Below are positions 32,482-44,753 of a stretch of DNA of 64,000 bases, in pieces. The DNA lies in contig NW_004457734.1 of NCBI RefSeq assembly GCF_000203815.1, positions 1,061,233 to 1,125,232 of the forward strand, in the 5' to 3' direction. Numbering within the stretch: the stretch's first letter is position 1; every line of letters starts with the position of its first letter. The DNA comes from Cavenderia fasciculata (taxonomy: Eukaryota; Evosea; Eumycetozoa; Acytosteliales; Cavenderiaceae). Under the pieces are notes generated by a model that was not told where the DNA came from, did no database searches, and saw only the letters and a program-made list of their open reading frames with translations. The position numbers were made by a program, and so were the translations under genes.

Positions 32482-35400
32482 TTATTCTTTATTAATAATT
32501 TGATTTGTTTCTAAAAGATACATAAAATGGCTTTTTGAATTAATAGTCTTTGATGGGTCAACATGTGTAACATAAATACTTTCTATTTGGTTATTAATAC
32601 CAAAATTATTATGACTTATTGTTTTGTTTTGATAAAAGGTGATATCTGTGAGACGATCATATTTGTCAAGTTTGGTTTGGCCTTTGTAAATACAATAATA
32701 CGATTGCTCTTGTTTTATATTGTATTTTAGAATAAATACTGAATACCAAATTGTTGAGTTGATTACATTAAAATAGAGTGTCTCTTTTCCATTCAGTTCC
32801 AATGATCGATATGATACATGACAATGATTTCGTGCCCCATCATTTTCCATACCCAATTCGTGATAAACCTCCTTGGTGTAATCTGTTGGGTCATCTTGAA
32901 CACAGACTATTAAATCTTTGTCTGTTTGATTAACAAATAGGATACTGGAGGGTGATGACAAGTATTGTTCTCCCTCGATCCATTCTAAAATTAAAATTAT
33001 TATTATTAGTTTGATTAAACCCCATGTGATTATTAGAGTTAACATACTATTAGGGGCAATATTAGTCGAATGTCTATTTTGAATAAATCTAATATTAAGA
33101 TACATATGATCATTGAATACACCATGTATATTTTCATTTTCAAATTTGTGGTGGAATAGATTATTGATTTCAGGATCACAGTCAACTCCACAATCTTCAT
33201 TTAATTGGTATTGATTATCATGTTTGAAATGTTTTTTATCTATTTGACAGTAAATATGTGACTCTGATCTAAATGACACCACTCGAATTGTACCAAGAAA
33301 TATTGTAAATTGAGTCTGTTTGGTTGGTGAAATCCACTTTAATTGTTCATTGTGCCTATAAAAAAAAAGGTTTAAATAAATCACATGATTTCAAGTAATA
33401 AAACATATAATATTACATACATTTGTATATAACCTAGACCATATTGTTTGTTTCCAATGACCAATGTAATATCATTAATACATAAATACTCTGGTATAAA
33501 TTTGGTCATTGATGTGTAGGCACAACCATCACAATTGATATAGGTTTCGACATTTTTTCGATCGATATTGTATCGGTTAGTTGTTGTTAAACTAATGAGT
33601 GATGTTGGTGGTGGTGGATCTATTAAATTTCGGTAATAGGTAAGATGTTTGAGTTTTGGTAATGTTGTTATAATTGGGTTTAGATCGATGTTTAATTTCT
33701 TATTAGAGCAAACAAAAATTTCCAAGCTCGTCGGAAGTGCATCTTGTTCTATCGGACTGTTAAATGATTGTCCCAAAACCAACATCCAAAGCATTGGCAA
33801 TGATGGTTCTTTTTTAATTGGCTGGTTAAATGATCCCAAGAGCTTGAGTTTTAAAAGACCACTTGGGAGATTGATCTTTTCGATTGGGTGATTATAATCC
33901 ATAAGAACCAACTCTGTTATATTGTTGGGTATTGGTTCTTTGATAGGACTGGATAGTTCATATACCAATAGTGTGTCATTACTATTCATTCCTTCCAGTG
34001 TTTTTTCAAGGGATACCCTATCTTCTTGTTTTGGCTCTAATAATTTCTTGACAAATCCTATCAACTTGCTTGAATATCTTTCAGAGGAAATTATAATTTG
34101 CTTATTCTCTAGAAATAACTTTCTATTTTTATTATCGTCTGGGTGACTAGAGCAGATCAAATATTAAGGTTAATATTTCAAACTTAAAAAGTACATTTCT
34201 TAATTGCTACATACCAACATAATAATTTATGAATAGTTGATCCAAGAGAATAAATATCTGACAGTTTTCCATATTGTCTAAGTGTAGCCTCCTATTATTT
34301 TTGATAAGAATAGATTAGAGATCTCTATCAACATGAAAAGAAGAGTAGCTACTTACCGGAGATAGGTACCCCTCAGTCCCGTGAACACTACTACGGAAGC
34401 TATTGGCTTCAATAGAATTTTCTTTCTCATCTTTAAGCTTATAAATTTGATTGGCGTCTCTAAAGATCTTTTGTGTTTCAGAAATATATTTTGATGCACC
34501 AAAATCACCAAGCACCAATTGTCCATTTTCGCCAATAAATAAATTCAAAGGTTTTATATCTAAATGGAGAATATTTTTGCTTTCAAGTTGTTCCAACATT
34601 TTGAATACTTGTGAAATGTAAGACCATATTGTACTTTCCTCTATAGACTTTTTATCTTGACTAAAAATGGTGATAAGTTGGGAGTCTTTTTATTTCTTTA
34701 AATTGTAGATACATACACAGCTATTTTAATAATTTGTTCCAGATCACCACAGGTGCAATATTTGGTGACAATATAAAATTGTTTGTTATCGTCATCATCA
34801 AAATGATCGATATATTGAACAAAATTATCATAATTGATAAATAGTTTCATTATATCAACTTCTTTTTGTAACAACATTTGTTGATGTTGAGAGTTTCCAT
34901 ATTTTACTATTTTACAGACACTCTAATTTAAATATTAATATTAATTATCTATTTTCATTCGAGGCGAATACGTACTATTTGGGAGTTGTTTAAAACTAAA
35001 TAAACTTGATTGGAGGTATGCCCAAATTTGTATAAAATGATGTATTTCTTTTGCTTAAATTCCAACAATTCTGTGCTATAATGTTTTAAAGTTGATTTAG
35101 GACCGTTTTGTAATGGAACATAATCGGCATACATTTGAGAGCGAATAGTGACCTTGTTCCTGTTCTCGCACTTAAATTCGTTCACAAACTGAAAAGAACT
35201 ATACAAAACCATAACTTTTAGGAATACTTTTGCCAATTTGTCCAAACTTTGAATCGACCCTGACTCGCCTCTTGCCAAAAAAATATGAGAGAGTTTTTCT
35301 TCTGGACCTATTAATAGTATCGTCAAGTCATACTCGGTTGCGTTTTGAATAGAAAAAGAAGAGGACCCAGTTTCTTTTAAAAGTGAAAAGCTTAGGGGTA

Positions 35401-36989
35401 CTGTCATTCTTTTGTTCTCTAAAATATCTAGGGCTTGACCTGAAATATGTTTTGGTATGCCAGAAAAAAATATGGCTGGTTCGGAAGACAAATTTAGGCT
35501 TTGCAACAATGGAGACACCCCTTTTAAAGTGGCTCTGAACGATTGTCCAAGTTTCAATGACTTGAGTGATGGTAGTAAACTAGCATCGATGTCATGATTA
35601 TATTTGTTGCCAAACTCCAATGTTTCAAGTTGGACAATATTAAGGGAGGTGAATTGCGTATATTCTTGGCCAAATCGTAATAAAACTAGGCCATCTGGTA
35701 ATACTCCTTCTGTTATTGGTTGATTATATTGATCTCCAAATTGTATTGTTGTTAAACCATTTGGTAGTACTCCTTTTGTTATTGGTTGATTATATTGGTC
35801 TCCAAATTGGATTGATGTTAAACTATTTGGTAGTAATCCTTTTGCTATTGGCTGATTATAATAATATCCGAATTGCATTGATGTTAAACTATTTGGTAAC
35901 ACACCTTCTGTTATTGGTTGATTGTATCTATATCCAAATCGTATTGATGTTAAACTATTTGGTAATACTCCTTTTTCTATTGGTTGATTATATTGATCTC
36001 CAAATTGTATTGATGTTAAACTATTTGGTAGTACTCCTATTGCTATTGGTTGATTATAATAGTAGCCAAATTGTATTGTTGTTAAACTGTGTGGTAATAC
36101 TCCTATTGTTATTGGTTGATTATAATATCCTAATTGTATTGATGTTAAACTATCTGGTAGTACTCCTTTTGTTATTGGTTGACTATATTGATCCCCAAAT
36201 TGTATTGATGTTAAACTATTTGGTAATACTCCTTCTATTTTTTGATTATATTGGTCTCCAAATTGTATTGATTTTAAACTATTTGGTAGTACTCCTTTTG
36301 CTATTGGTTGATCAAATTGGTCTCCAAACTGTATTGATGTTAAACTATCTGGTAGTACTCCTTTTGTTATTAGTTTATTATAGTGCACTCCAAATTGTAT
36401 TGATGTTAAACTATTTGGTAGTACTCCTTTTGCTATTGGTTGGTTGTAGTATTTTCTAAATTGTATTGATGTTAAACTATTTGGTAATACACCTTTTGCT
36501 ATTGACCGATTATATTTATCTCCAAATTTTAAAGATGTTAAACTATCTGGTAATACTCCCTCTGTTATTGATTATATTGATCTCCAAATCGAATCGTTGT
36601 TAAACTAATAGGTAGTACTCCTTTTGTTATTGGTTGATTATAATAGTATCCAAATTGTATTGATGTTAAACTATTCGGTAATACACCTTTTGTTATTCGC
36701 TGACTCCCATGGTTTTGAAATTGCAATAACTTTAAACTACTTGGTTGATTATCATGATTTCGAAATTGCAATGATGTTAAACTATTTGGTAGTACTCCTT
36801 TTGTTATTCGTTGATTATATCTATCTCCAAATCGTATTGATGTTAAACTATTTGGTAGTACTCCTTTTGCTATTGGTTGATTGTATCTATCTCCAAATTG
36901 TATTGCTGTTACCCCAAGTGGTAGTACTCCTTTTGTTATTGGTGATTATATTGATCTCCAAATTGTATTGATGTTAAACTTATGATCAT
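32482..36989 (-). CDS. FNIP-repeat/protein kinase/FNIP-repeat protein (5' end disrupted)
   Basis: The frame runs 36563-34976, 34922-34717, 34660-34357, 34291-34215, 34146-33421, 33355-33048 and 32984-32482. Order of parts: about 20 FNIP/LRR-like repeats of 22 residues (GVLPNSLTSIQFG...YNQPI), a beta-rich domain (NATEYDLTILL), and a kinase domain. The kinase domain has glycine loop KFGHTSNQVYLV, Lys in VCKIVKYG (split by an intron), Glu in KEVDIMK, HLDIKPLNLF, GDFG and SPE. A second diverged FNIP block and a second beta-rich domain (VNQTDKDLIVC) follow. All catalytic residues are present. A start ATG exists at 36989, but a 1-nt loss near 36943 and a 4-nt loss near 36570 shift the frame, so the N terminus is uncertain. 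Signalling role inferred. Confidence 0.72.
35640..36975 (-). repeat. 66-bp FNIP repeat array
   Basis: About 20 near-identical 66-bp units encode the FNIP-type repeats at the start of the kinase gene. Unit differences are mostly in the variable GDQYNQ/GYYYNQ positions. The reverse strand gives a long Leu-rich open frame, which is a shadow. Two units have lost 1 and 4 nt. Confidence 0.85.
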
Positions 36990-37163
36990 TTCTAGAATAG
37001 CGAATAAGTTACGCAAGACCAAAAGGAGTATCTTTAAAGTATAGCTTTTAAAATAAATAAAAAACAAAAATTAATTTTTTGAAGAATTTGAAAAATATTA
37101 CCATTAAAATGATTCCAATCCCTTTTATATTTAGATTTAGATTTTGATTTATTTTAGATTTAA

Positions 37164-39472
37164 TTATTTATTAAAAGCAATAATAGTATTTGTTGGAACA
37201 GGAGTAGATTGAATACTATTACTAGCAGATTGTAGAGGAGTAGATTGTACAACTTCTTGTTCCGAGATATTGATTGCATCCCAGATACAATGAAGCATTT
37301 GAAGGTTTGATGGTTGATTGTAATCATCACCTTGACTAATATTATTGTAAACCTTTACAATCAACATTGCCTCTTGATAGGGTGATAAAATGGTTGAAAA
37401 CTTTTGATACACTTCTAGGAGCAATTGTTTTTCATTTTCCAAATTCTCTTTGATACCATCCAACAGAGCACCCAATGCTGCAATATATGAAGTTTTGTTC
37501 ATATCCACCATCATTGAATCATCTGAACCTGGTACACTACCAATTTGTGATCCCGGTGTACTTGGTGTATGATTCAAATCATCGCCACCACGATTTCTTT
37601 TGGCAAAATTGAAAATCTTTGCATGATAAAAATCTCTAACATCTCTTTTTAATTGTTGTCTTTCTTTTATCAATGATTGATGTCTTGTTGAACAATCTTG
37701 TCTCAGTTCCCTAGAAAATTAAAAATTAAGTATAAGTAAATTTAGATTCTTTTTTTTGTTTTTCTATTATTTTCCTCTCTTACTTGATCATTAAAATTTG
37801 ATGCTCATTAATAGTAGCTTCTTCAATAAAACTTGACCACCATCTTGAATATTTTTCATTTACAGTTGAAGTCCAACCAGTTGGAGAAGATGGAACAATA
37901 TCAGAAGATGGAGTACCAAGATCACCAAATGCTGTAGTTGGAGTTGGTGGTTGTTGTTGTTGTTGTTGTTGTACTACATTACAAACTACTGGTTGTGGAT
38001 TATCACCTTCAAATAATGCCAATTTTGCTTGTGTACAAGGATTTATAATTTGTTTCATTTGATCTGTATAAATTTCATGTCTTGATTTTAATGCTTGATA
38101 AAATAACTAGAGAATATAAAATAATAAATAAATTGGAAATCTATCAATTTCTTCTATTGTTTTTTGTTTCTATTTTTTACTTACTTTTAGAGTATTTGTA
38201 ATTGAATTAAATTGTAAAGGGTCAGATTGGTCAGGAGGTTGAGATTTTGTATTAAATTCCAATCTTTCAACAAGGATTGAAAGATCCAATTCTTCGGCTG
38301 GAATGGGAGGATTGAGTACTTGATCAAATTGATCTTCTTGTTCTTCTTCCTCACCCGTACAACCTGGAATATCAGATTGAGTTGGTTGTTTACCATTTTT
38401 AAGCATTGCATTTTCTTTGAGCAACTTGTTGGCAATCATTTTACTTTCTCTAGTTTCTCGTTTTAATCTTTCCATTTCAAGACGCATATTTTCCAACTTG
38501 TCTTCAATTTCGTGGACATAGGCTTTTTTTCTTTGACGATAATTTCTACTTGCTTGATTTTGACTTGCTCTTCTTCTACTCTTTTGTTTGTCAGATCCAT
38601 CGTCTGGTCCATCATCATCATAATAATAACTATTCATTTGATTCATTAATCCTGCTGCTGCCGCTGCAGATCCAGTAGGTGTTGATATATTTGTATTACC
38701 ATTTAATACAAATGGATTGGTGGTTTTCCATATAAACTAGATGAACTTGATGAACTACTTGTTGGTGATGAACTTGGTAATACAACAGTAGCAGCAGCAG
38801 CAGCAGGTGGTGGTTGAGTAGGGGGAGGAGGATTAGTAGTACCATTTGAAAATGTAGTAGTTGATGGTGTTGGTGTCAAAGCATTTGTAATTTGTGATTT
38901 TTGTACTAATCTTTGTAATTGTTGTGCCATTTGTTGTTGTTGTGGTGATGTTGTTGAAGAAGGTGATGAAGTTGGTAATGTTTGAATTGGTTGTTGTTGT
39001 TGAATTGTTGGTTGAATTGGTGGTTGTTGAATAATTCTAGGTTGTTGTTGCTGAGGTTGAGGAGGTGGAGGTGTTTGTTGAATTGGTTGTTGTTGTTGTT
39101 GAATTGGTTGCTGTTGAATTGATTGTTGAATTGGAGATTGTTGTTGCTGTTGTTGTTGTTGTTGTTGTTGTTGTAAAATTTGTTGTTGTTGTTGTAATTG
39201 TTGATATGCCTGAGTTAATTGAGCAATTACAGAAAATGGATTGGTATTAAAATTATTTGGTTGTTGAATAGATTGTTGTTGTGGTGATTGTTGTTGTTGT
39301 TGAGGTTGTGGTTGAGGAGGATAACCATTTCCTTGAGCAGTAGGTTGAATATTGACACCAAAATTTGAATTACCATCTTGATTTAAAGCAGCAACCAATA
39401 AATAATTCTTTTCATCTGTAAATGGTAATATACCCATATTCTCAGTTCCATTCATTAAATATGTCTTGAAAT

Positions 39473-39505
<33 letters not shown>

Positions 39506-39753
39506 GTTGTTGTTGTTGTATTTGTTGTTGTAATTGTTGTTGTTGTTGTTGTAATTGATGTTGTTGTTGATGTTGCAATTGTTGTTGTTGTTGATGTTGT
39601 CTCATTTGAGTTAAAACTGAAGTTGGTATCATATTTGGATTATTTGGATTATTTGGATTATTATTATTATTGGCATAAGAAAGATTACTATAATCATTTT
39701 GACTTGTATTTAATTGTTGTTGTTGTTGATGAGGTGACGAAGGAATATTATTA

Positions 39754-39794
<41 letters not shown>

Positions 39795-40223
39795 TGACAT
39801 TATCGGACTATTTACATGTTGTTGAGGTTGAACAATAGGACTACTTAGATCATTTCCAGTTGGACTGTTTGGATGTTGTTGTTGTTGTTGTTGAACCATC
39901 ATTTGTTTCAAGTATGGGTTTACTACTTGTTGTTGTTGTTGTTGTTGTTGAACAACATTTGTGTTGTTGTTGCTACTACTACTACTACTATTATTACTAG
40001 TATGAAGAGTAACAGGAGAAGGTTGATCAGATATACCAAAATAATCATACCCTCCTTCGAAATTGTTAGAGTAAGAGGAAGAGGTAGATGGAGGAGGAGG
40101 AGGAGGAGCCACCTGCACTTGGTTGGCCACCACTACCGGCGAATACCCATTATGATGATCGGTAGTGAAAAAGTCTGTTGGCATTAAATGTTGTGGACCA
40201 ACAACATTATTATTATTATACAT
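37164..40223 (-). CDS. bZIP transcription factor with Q/N-rich N terminus
   Basis: Segments: 40223 to about 38728, about 38727-38185, 38106-37784 and 37710-37164. The first 490 residues are Gln/Asn/Pro/Ser low complexity. The bZIP follows: basic region NQASRNYRQRKKA and a heptad leucine region (LENMRLEMERLKRETRES). The C-terminal third (FYQALKSRHEIYTDQ ... WWSSFIEEATINEHQIL ... LKRDVRDFYHAKI) is conserved-looking helical sequence resembling the tails of other dictyostelid bZIP proteins. Between the N-terminal frame (ending after LYGKPPIHLY, stop near 38703) and the bZIP frame there is a one-base shift. The link is either a lost A in GGAAAACC or an 80-nt intron (see findings). A nuclear DNA-binding homo- or heterodimer is expected. 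Confidence 0.8.
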
Positions 40224-40792
40224 GGTTTTATATTAATTGTTTCTTTCTCTTATTATCTTTCTTTCTTTACTTTTCTTTTATTGAATGATTTTTAATTTTT
40301 ATGTATTTGAATATATTGTAACTTTTTTGTTTGTTTTTTTGTTTAGTTTTAATATATATATCTTGCTAGTTTGTTTGTGCTAACTGTCTGTGCGTATTTA
40401 TGTGTGTGTGTGTATAAAACAAAACAACAACAAAAAGAGAGGGGAGGGGGGGGTTTTAATGTAAAAGTGTGGGGTATATTGAATGAAACCTTCTTTTCCT
40501 CTTGTTTGTGATATTTGGTGGCTCGTCACTTAGGGAATCCAATTTTAAAACAATATTTATATTTTTTTTATTTTCGATTTTTTCATTTTGGTTGTTTTTT
40601 TTTTTCCTTCCTTTTCGATCCTTTTGCTCTCAATCAACCCGTAAAGATGTGAATACAAATAAAAAAAAACACACCCAAATGTTGACGTTAGAAGTTGATG
40701 TTATAAATGTGTGTGATCACAACATTCATCATGATGAATGCAATGCAATGCATTAATTTTTTTTTTCTTTTATTATTATTATTATTATTATT
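40224..40792. promoter_or_regulatory. bZIP gene upstream region with GT and G tracts
   Basis: No gene is seen. Rare G-rich sequence stands out: (TG)n at 40401-40413, GAGAGGGGAGGGGGGG near 40437-40453, and GTGTGGGG near 40467-40474. Dictyostelid G-box-binding factor recognises G/T-rich sites, so developmental control of the bZIP gene is possible. A TGAATGCAATGCAATGCATT near-repeat lies at 40734-40753. Confidence 0.4.
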
Positions 40793-43239
40793 TTATTTTG
40801 TATAACAATGATCTGGAATTTTTCCTTGACTCTAAAAAATTATTAAATAAAAGAAAGAAATTATTGGTTAAATTCTATTATCTATTTTTTTGTTTTTTGT
40901 TTTTAGATTTACCTTGAACATTTGAAAAGTAGTAAAAGCAATATTTAAATCCCAACCACTATTGACAAGACAATCCTTTGCAAATTGATTATTCAATGAA
41001 GTCATTGTCATCAATTGTTGGATGATTTCTGCCTCGTTTGCGGGTGGTTGGTTTGCTCCGCCAGCAACACCATTTGGAGTAGCAGCAATGGGAGCGGTAG
41101 GTTCACCACCGTCCAATGATACTAATCTGGGCGATCTGATATATGGTCTAACGTTTAACTGTTCATTTAAAATGACAGCTTCCCAACCATTTTTAGCAGA
41201 TTCGGATCCAGGTTGTGCTGGTACCAGGACAAAGGTTCTATCAAATGATCTCTTTGTAAAGAAGCTTGCTTCTGTAAAATGACCATGTGTTATTACATAG
41301 AGTGCCTAAAAAAAATTAAAATATAAAATAGAAAAATATAATTAGTATTAAAGAATGATTTCAATTTCTTTTTCTTTCTTTTTCTATTTTGTTTTACCTC
41401 TGGAGCTCCTGGAAAAGCAGGTGGTACAAAAAAGACATCAACAACAAAACTTTCAAGATTATGAACTGTTATTGGAAAGATTTTGAAGAAATCTGTGATT
41501 TTCTCTGATCCATAGATCAAGAGATTGGTCTTTTTGATCAAATCGGGTGATTTTATAAGGTTTCTGTTTTGTCTGATATAGGTTTTCGATGTACCTCTGT
41601 GATTTGATTCTGACGATGAAAATGTCATTGAAAATTTGGATTCTCCAAAATATGCGTTCGAAATTTCTACTCTTTTTTTATCAAATGATGTAAAATATCT
41701 AAATAAATAAATAAATAAAAAGAAATAAGTATGATATAATATATATTTTTGATTCTTTCTATCTATCTATGTCTTACTTTTCTAAAAATCTAAGAGCAAA
41801 TTGTTGTCTATCTGGAGTTTCAAAAAAACTTGGTCTAAGTGGTGGAATTGGACTTGGTGGAAAATCTGATGGTCCAATTGGAACACTATCAAGGAAGTTC
41901 ATATCTGGAAATCTTCTTGCAACTTCCCTATAAATTAAATTAAATATTAAATATTAAATATTTCTTTTTCCTTTTTTTTTTTTCTTTTTTTATCTTACAT
42001 TCTATAATTTGGTAAAGAACTAATTGGATTATTTGAAAGTAATAATTCTCTAAGAGGTAATTCTGATAATTGATCCAATTCACTAAACTTGTTTAAATTG
42101 TTTGAATCAAAGCTGTAATTGACAATATGATCAAGTTTGAATTTTGAAATGGTAGAGTATGGTGCCAAAGTTGTAATATTATTATGTGCAAATGATATAG
42201 TGTTTGCCTAAATAAATGGAGGAGGAGGAAATTTAAACTTTAAATTAGTAGATTAAAAGATTATAAAATAGTTACGTTGACCAAAAAAAAAAAAAGAAAA
42301 GAAAAAAAAAGAAGACTTGTATCCTTTTTTTTTTTTTTTCCATTCCAAATCAATTCATTTTGACCCAAGAGAGAGAGAGGTTTGATTTTTGTTTGATTTT
42401 TGTTGGTGTTAAGTAATGATGATAGATAATTGATGATGTACCTTTGGGAATTTGTCTGTGATGATTCTGAGAAGAGGTCTAATGATTTTTGGATCGTTCA
42501 TATCTACACCATGACCACTAGCAAGGTATGAAAGATCGAGCATTGGTGAATCTTTTTGATAGGTGGCGGTAATGTGTTTTTCAATCTTTATCATCTTGGC
42601 GTTGATTTCAGTTATTTTTTCTTTCATTGCTGATTTGTGATTATTTTGTTGACTTGGTGCCAATGTTTGTCTAATTCTATTATTTCCTGGTCCTGATCCT
42701 TCTCCTCTTGTTATTATTAACTAAATAGAAAAATAAAATAATTAATAAAAAGAAAAAGAAATAAAGAGTTTTGTATATAAATATGACTTACTTTATCTTT
42801 AATATATCTTGATCCACTAACTCCAAGTAATGATACTACATCTTCTGGTTTTTCTAATTGTAATACAAGTTTTTGATTTTTATAATAATGCTTAAAAAAG
42901 AAATAAATATAAGTATTCTATTCTATCTATTCTCTATTCTTCTATTCTTACAGTTTTAACATGCATATTTGGTTTATATGCTTTATTTTTGAGAAAGTCA
43001 ATGACATCTATTGGATCAGATGTCATTGGGAGACCACCTATAGTAACGACAGTTTCTTCCATACCGCCACCGTTGTGACCACCTCCTCCGATGCTAACAC
43101 GTCTTGGAGCATTCTTTTTTGCGTTTGATCGTACTATAATACTACCAACACTAGCTCCTCCACGTCCTCCGCCACGACCACCTCCACCACGTCCTCTTCC
43201 TCCTCCTCCTCCTCCACCTCTTCCTCCTCTATTTGACAT
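40793..43239 (-). CDS. nxf1: mRNA export receptor NXF1/TAP homologue
   Basis: Eight exons: 43239-42952, 42890-42792, 42720-42442, 42207-41999, 41927-41778, 41698-41398, 41305-40913 and 40831-40793 (585 residues). The N terminus is an RGG box (GGRGGGGGGGRGRGGGG). An RRM-like part (VVTIGGLPM) and leucine-rich repeats (PLRELLLSNNPISSLPNY ... FPDMNFLD) follow. Next is an NTF2-like domain (FALRFLEKYFTSFDKKR ... FVVDVFFVPP). The end is a TAP-C/UBA-like domain (QQLMTMTSLNNQFAKDCLVNSGWDLNIAFTTF), which binds FG nucleoporins. This is the complete domain order of NXF1, which carries bulk mRNA through nuclear pores. The tiny last exon (12 codons) matches the usual end of the UBA-like fold. Confidence 0.92.
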
Positions 43240-44753
43240 GTCTTGAGAGTATAAATAAAATGTGTATATATGTATAAGGTAAAAAAGGTATAAAGGGTTG
43301 TTCTTTTGTTTCTGTGTTTCTAATCGAAATAAATAGATAGATAAAAACACTCAAAGAAGATGTATATAATTAAAAGAGAGAGAAACAAAACTTGTTGTTT
43401 TTGTTTCTTTTCGTCCGCACGAACAGACAGGAATTTTTTTTTTTGTATTTTTTTCGAAAATTTATCAATAGGTCTTTTTTATCTTTGGATTAGGTATATT
43501 AACATATTCTTCTATTCTTTATCATTCTATTCTTATCCCAAATATCCAAAAATAAAACATTCCAAAGAAGTTCTTCTTATTTTTTTACTCAAAAATAATA
43601 AAAGATAGTTGGTTTGGAGGACGGAGAAGAAATCAATATTTCTTTAGATCTCTATGGAATCTTTATTTATTATTTATATACAAGAGATATTAATACTTTT
43701 ATTTATTTATTTATATTTATTTTTTTGTATTAGAGTCTATTTACATAGTTTCGTAACTCGAAAACTTTTGATCATGCAATACGACGATTTTTTATTTTTT
43801 TGTTTTTTTTTGTTTTTTTTACATTGGTTGTGGAGGGATGAGGTTAAAAACGAACGATTCGTATATTTCATTTTATCATTCATCTTTTGCAAAAGGTAAT
43901 TAACTCTATACTTTATCTCTTTCTTTTTTCTATCTCCTTCTCTTTCTTTTTTTAATGATGAAAACCAGGCATTTGTCAGAACACTCCATGTCGACAAAAC
44001 CGAAGCTACCTTATAAATTTTGGCTGACACTATACTCTACAACATACAATCTCTATCTCAACTCAACTCTTATCAATCAATTTACTAATCATTCTTTTCT
44101 TTACTTTAAAACAGATTTGGTTCATAATTATATTTTTGAGTGTCCCTAGGAAGAAGTGAAGAGTAGTCCCAAGTCTTCTTTTTGTTTTTGTGTTTTGTAA
44201 GTATAAACTTCATATCTCACTATTTTATATAAATATTATTTGTTCAAAATGATGAATTAATTTACGGTTGAACCTTTCATTCATATGTACTTTTCTTGGA
44301 GGTGTTTTGATAACATTTATTGTCTCTGATGTACAAATAATATTTATATAATATTTATCCCTTATCCCTCATAAACCAAACTTTATACTAATCAATATCT
44401 CTTTCTTTTTTACTTTAAAGGTTTTTGTTTGTTGTATTTGAAAAATGATTAAAATAAATATATTTGTTTCAAAATTATAACTGTCTTCTTTTTGTATATT
44501 GTAAAATATTATTTTGTTTTTTTTTCAACAAACACTACAGAGTGAGAATTCTCTCTCTTTGTCAATTAATTTTTTTCTTGAATGAATCATTGCAACGTTT
44601 TGAGGTTTTTTTGTTTAATTTAATTTAAAAATAACAAACAAACGAATAGATAGAAAAAAAAGAGAGAGAGAGATACTAGTTTAGTTATCATTACAGTCAT
44701 ATTTATTTATTTAGAGAGAGAGTAGAAGAGAGAAGAGAGAGTAGTAGTAAAAG
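43240..44753. other. 1.5-kb divergent intergenic region
   Basis: The region lies between the NXF1 and syntaxin starts. Several short open frames on both strands are visible, but none carries a domain, signal peptide or splice pattern. Homopolymer T runs, a GAGAGA run before the syntaxin start (44660-44670 and 44714-44745) and scattered short GC islands are all I see. It is long for this genome, so a non-coding RNA gene is possible but not supported. Confidence 0.4.

Noticed and set aside
34955-34975. End of a stand-alone FNIP protein at the TGA near 34955
   Set aside because: A GTACGT donor at 34975 and an acceptor at 34923 join the kinase glycine loop to its lysine-bearing strand in frame, so the stop lies in an intron.
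35716-36459. Long Leu-rich plus-strand open frame
   Set aside because: It is the reverse-strand shadow of the 66-bp FNIP array; the repeated peptide simply mirrors the DNA period.
43955-44149. Short plus-strand frame in the NXF1-syntaxin spacer
   Set aside because: It has no domain, no splice evidence and composition like random AT-rich DNA.
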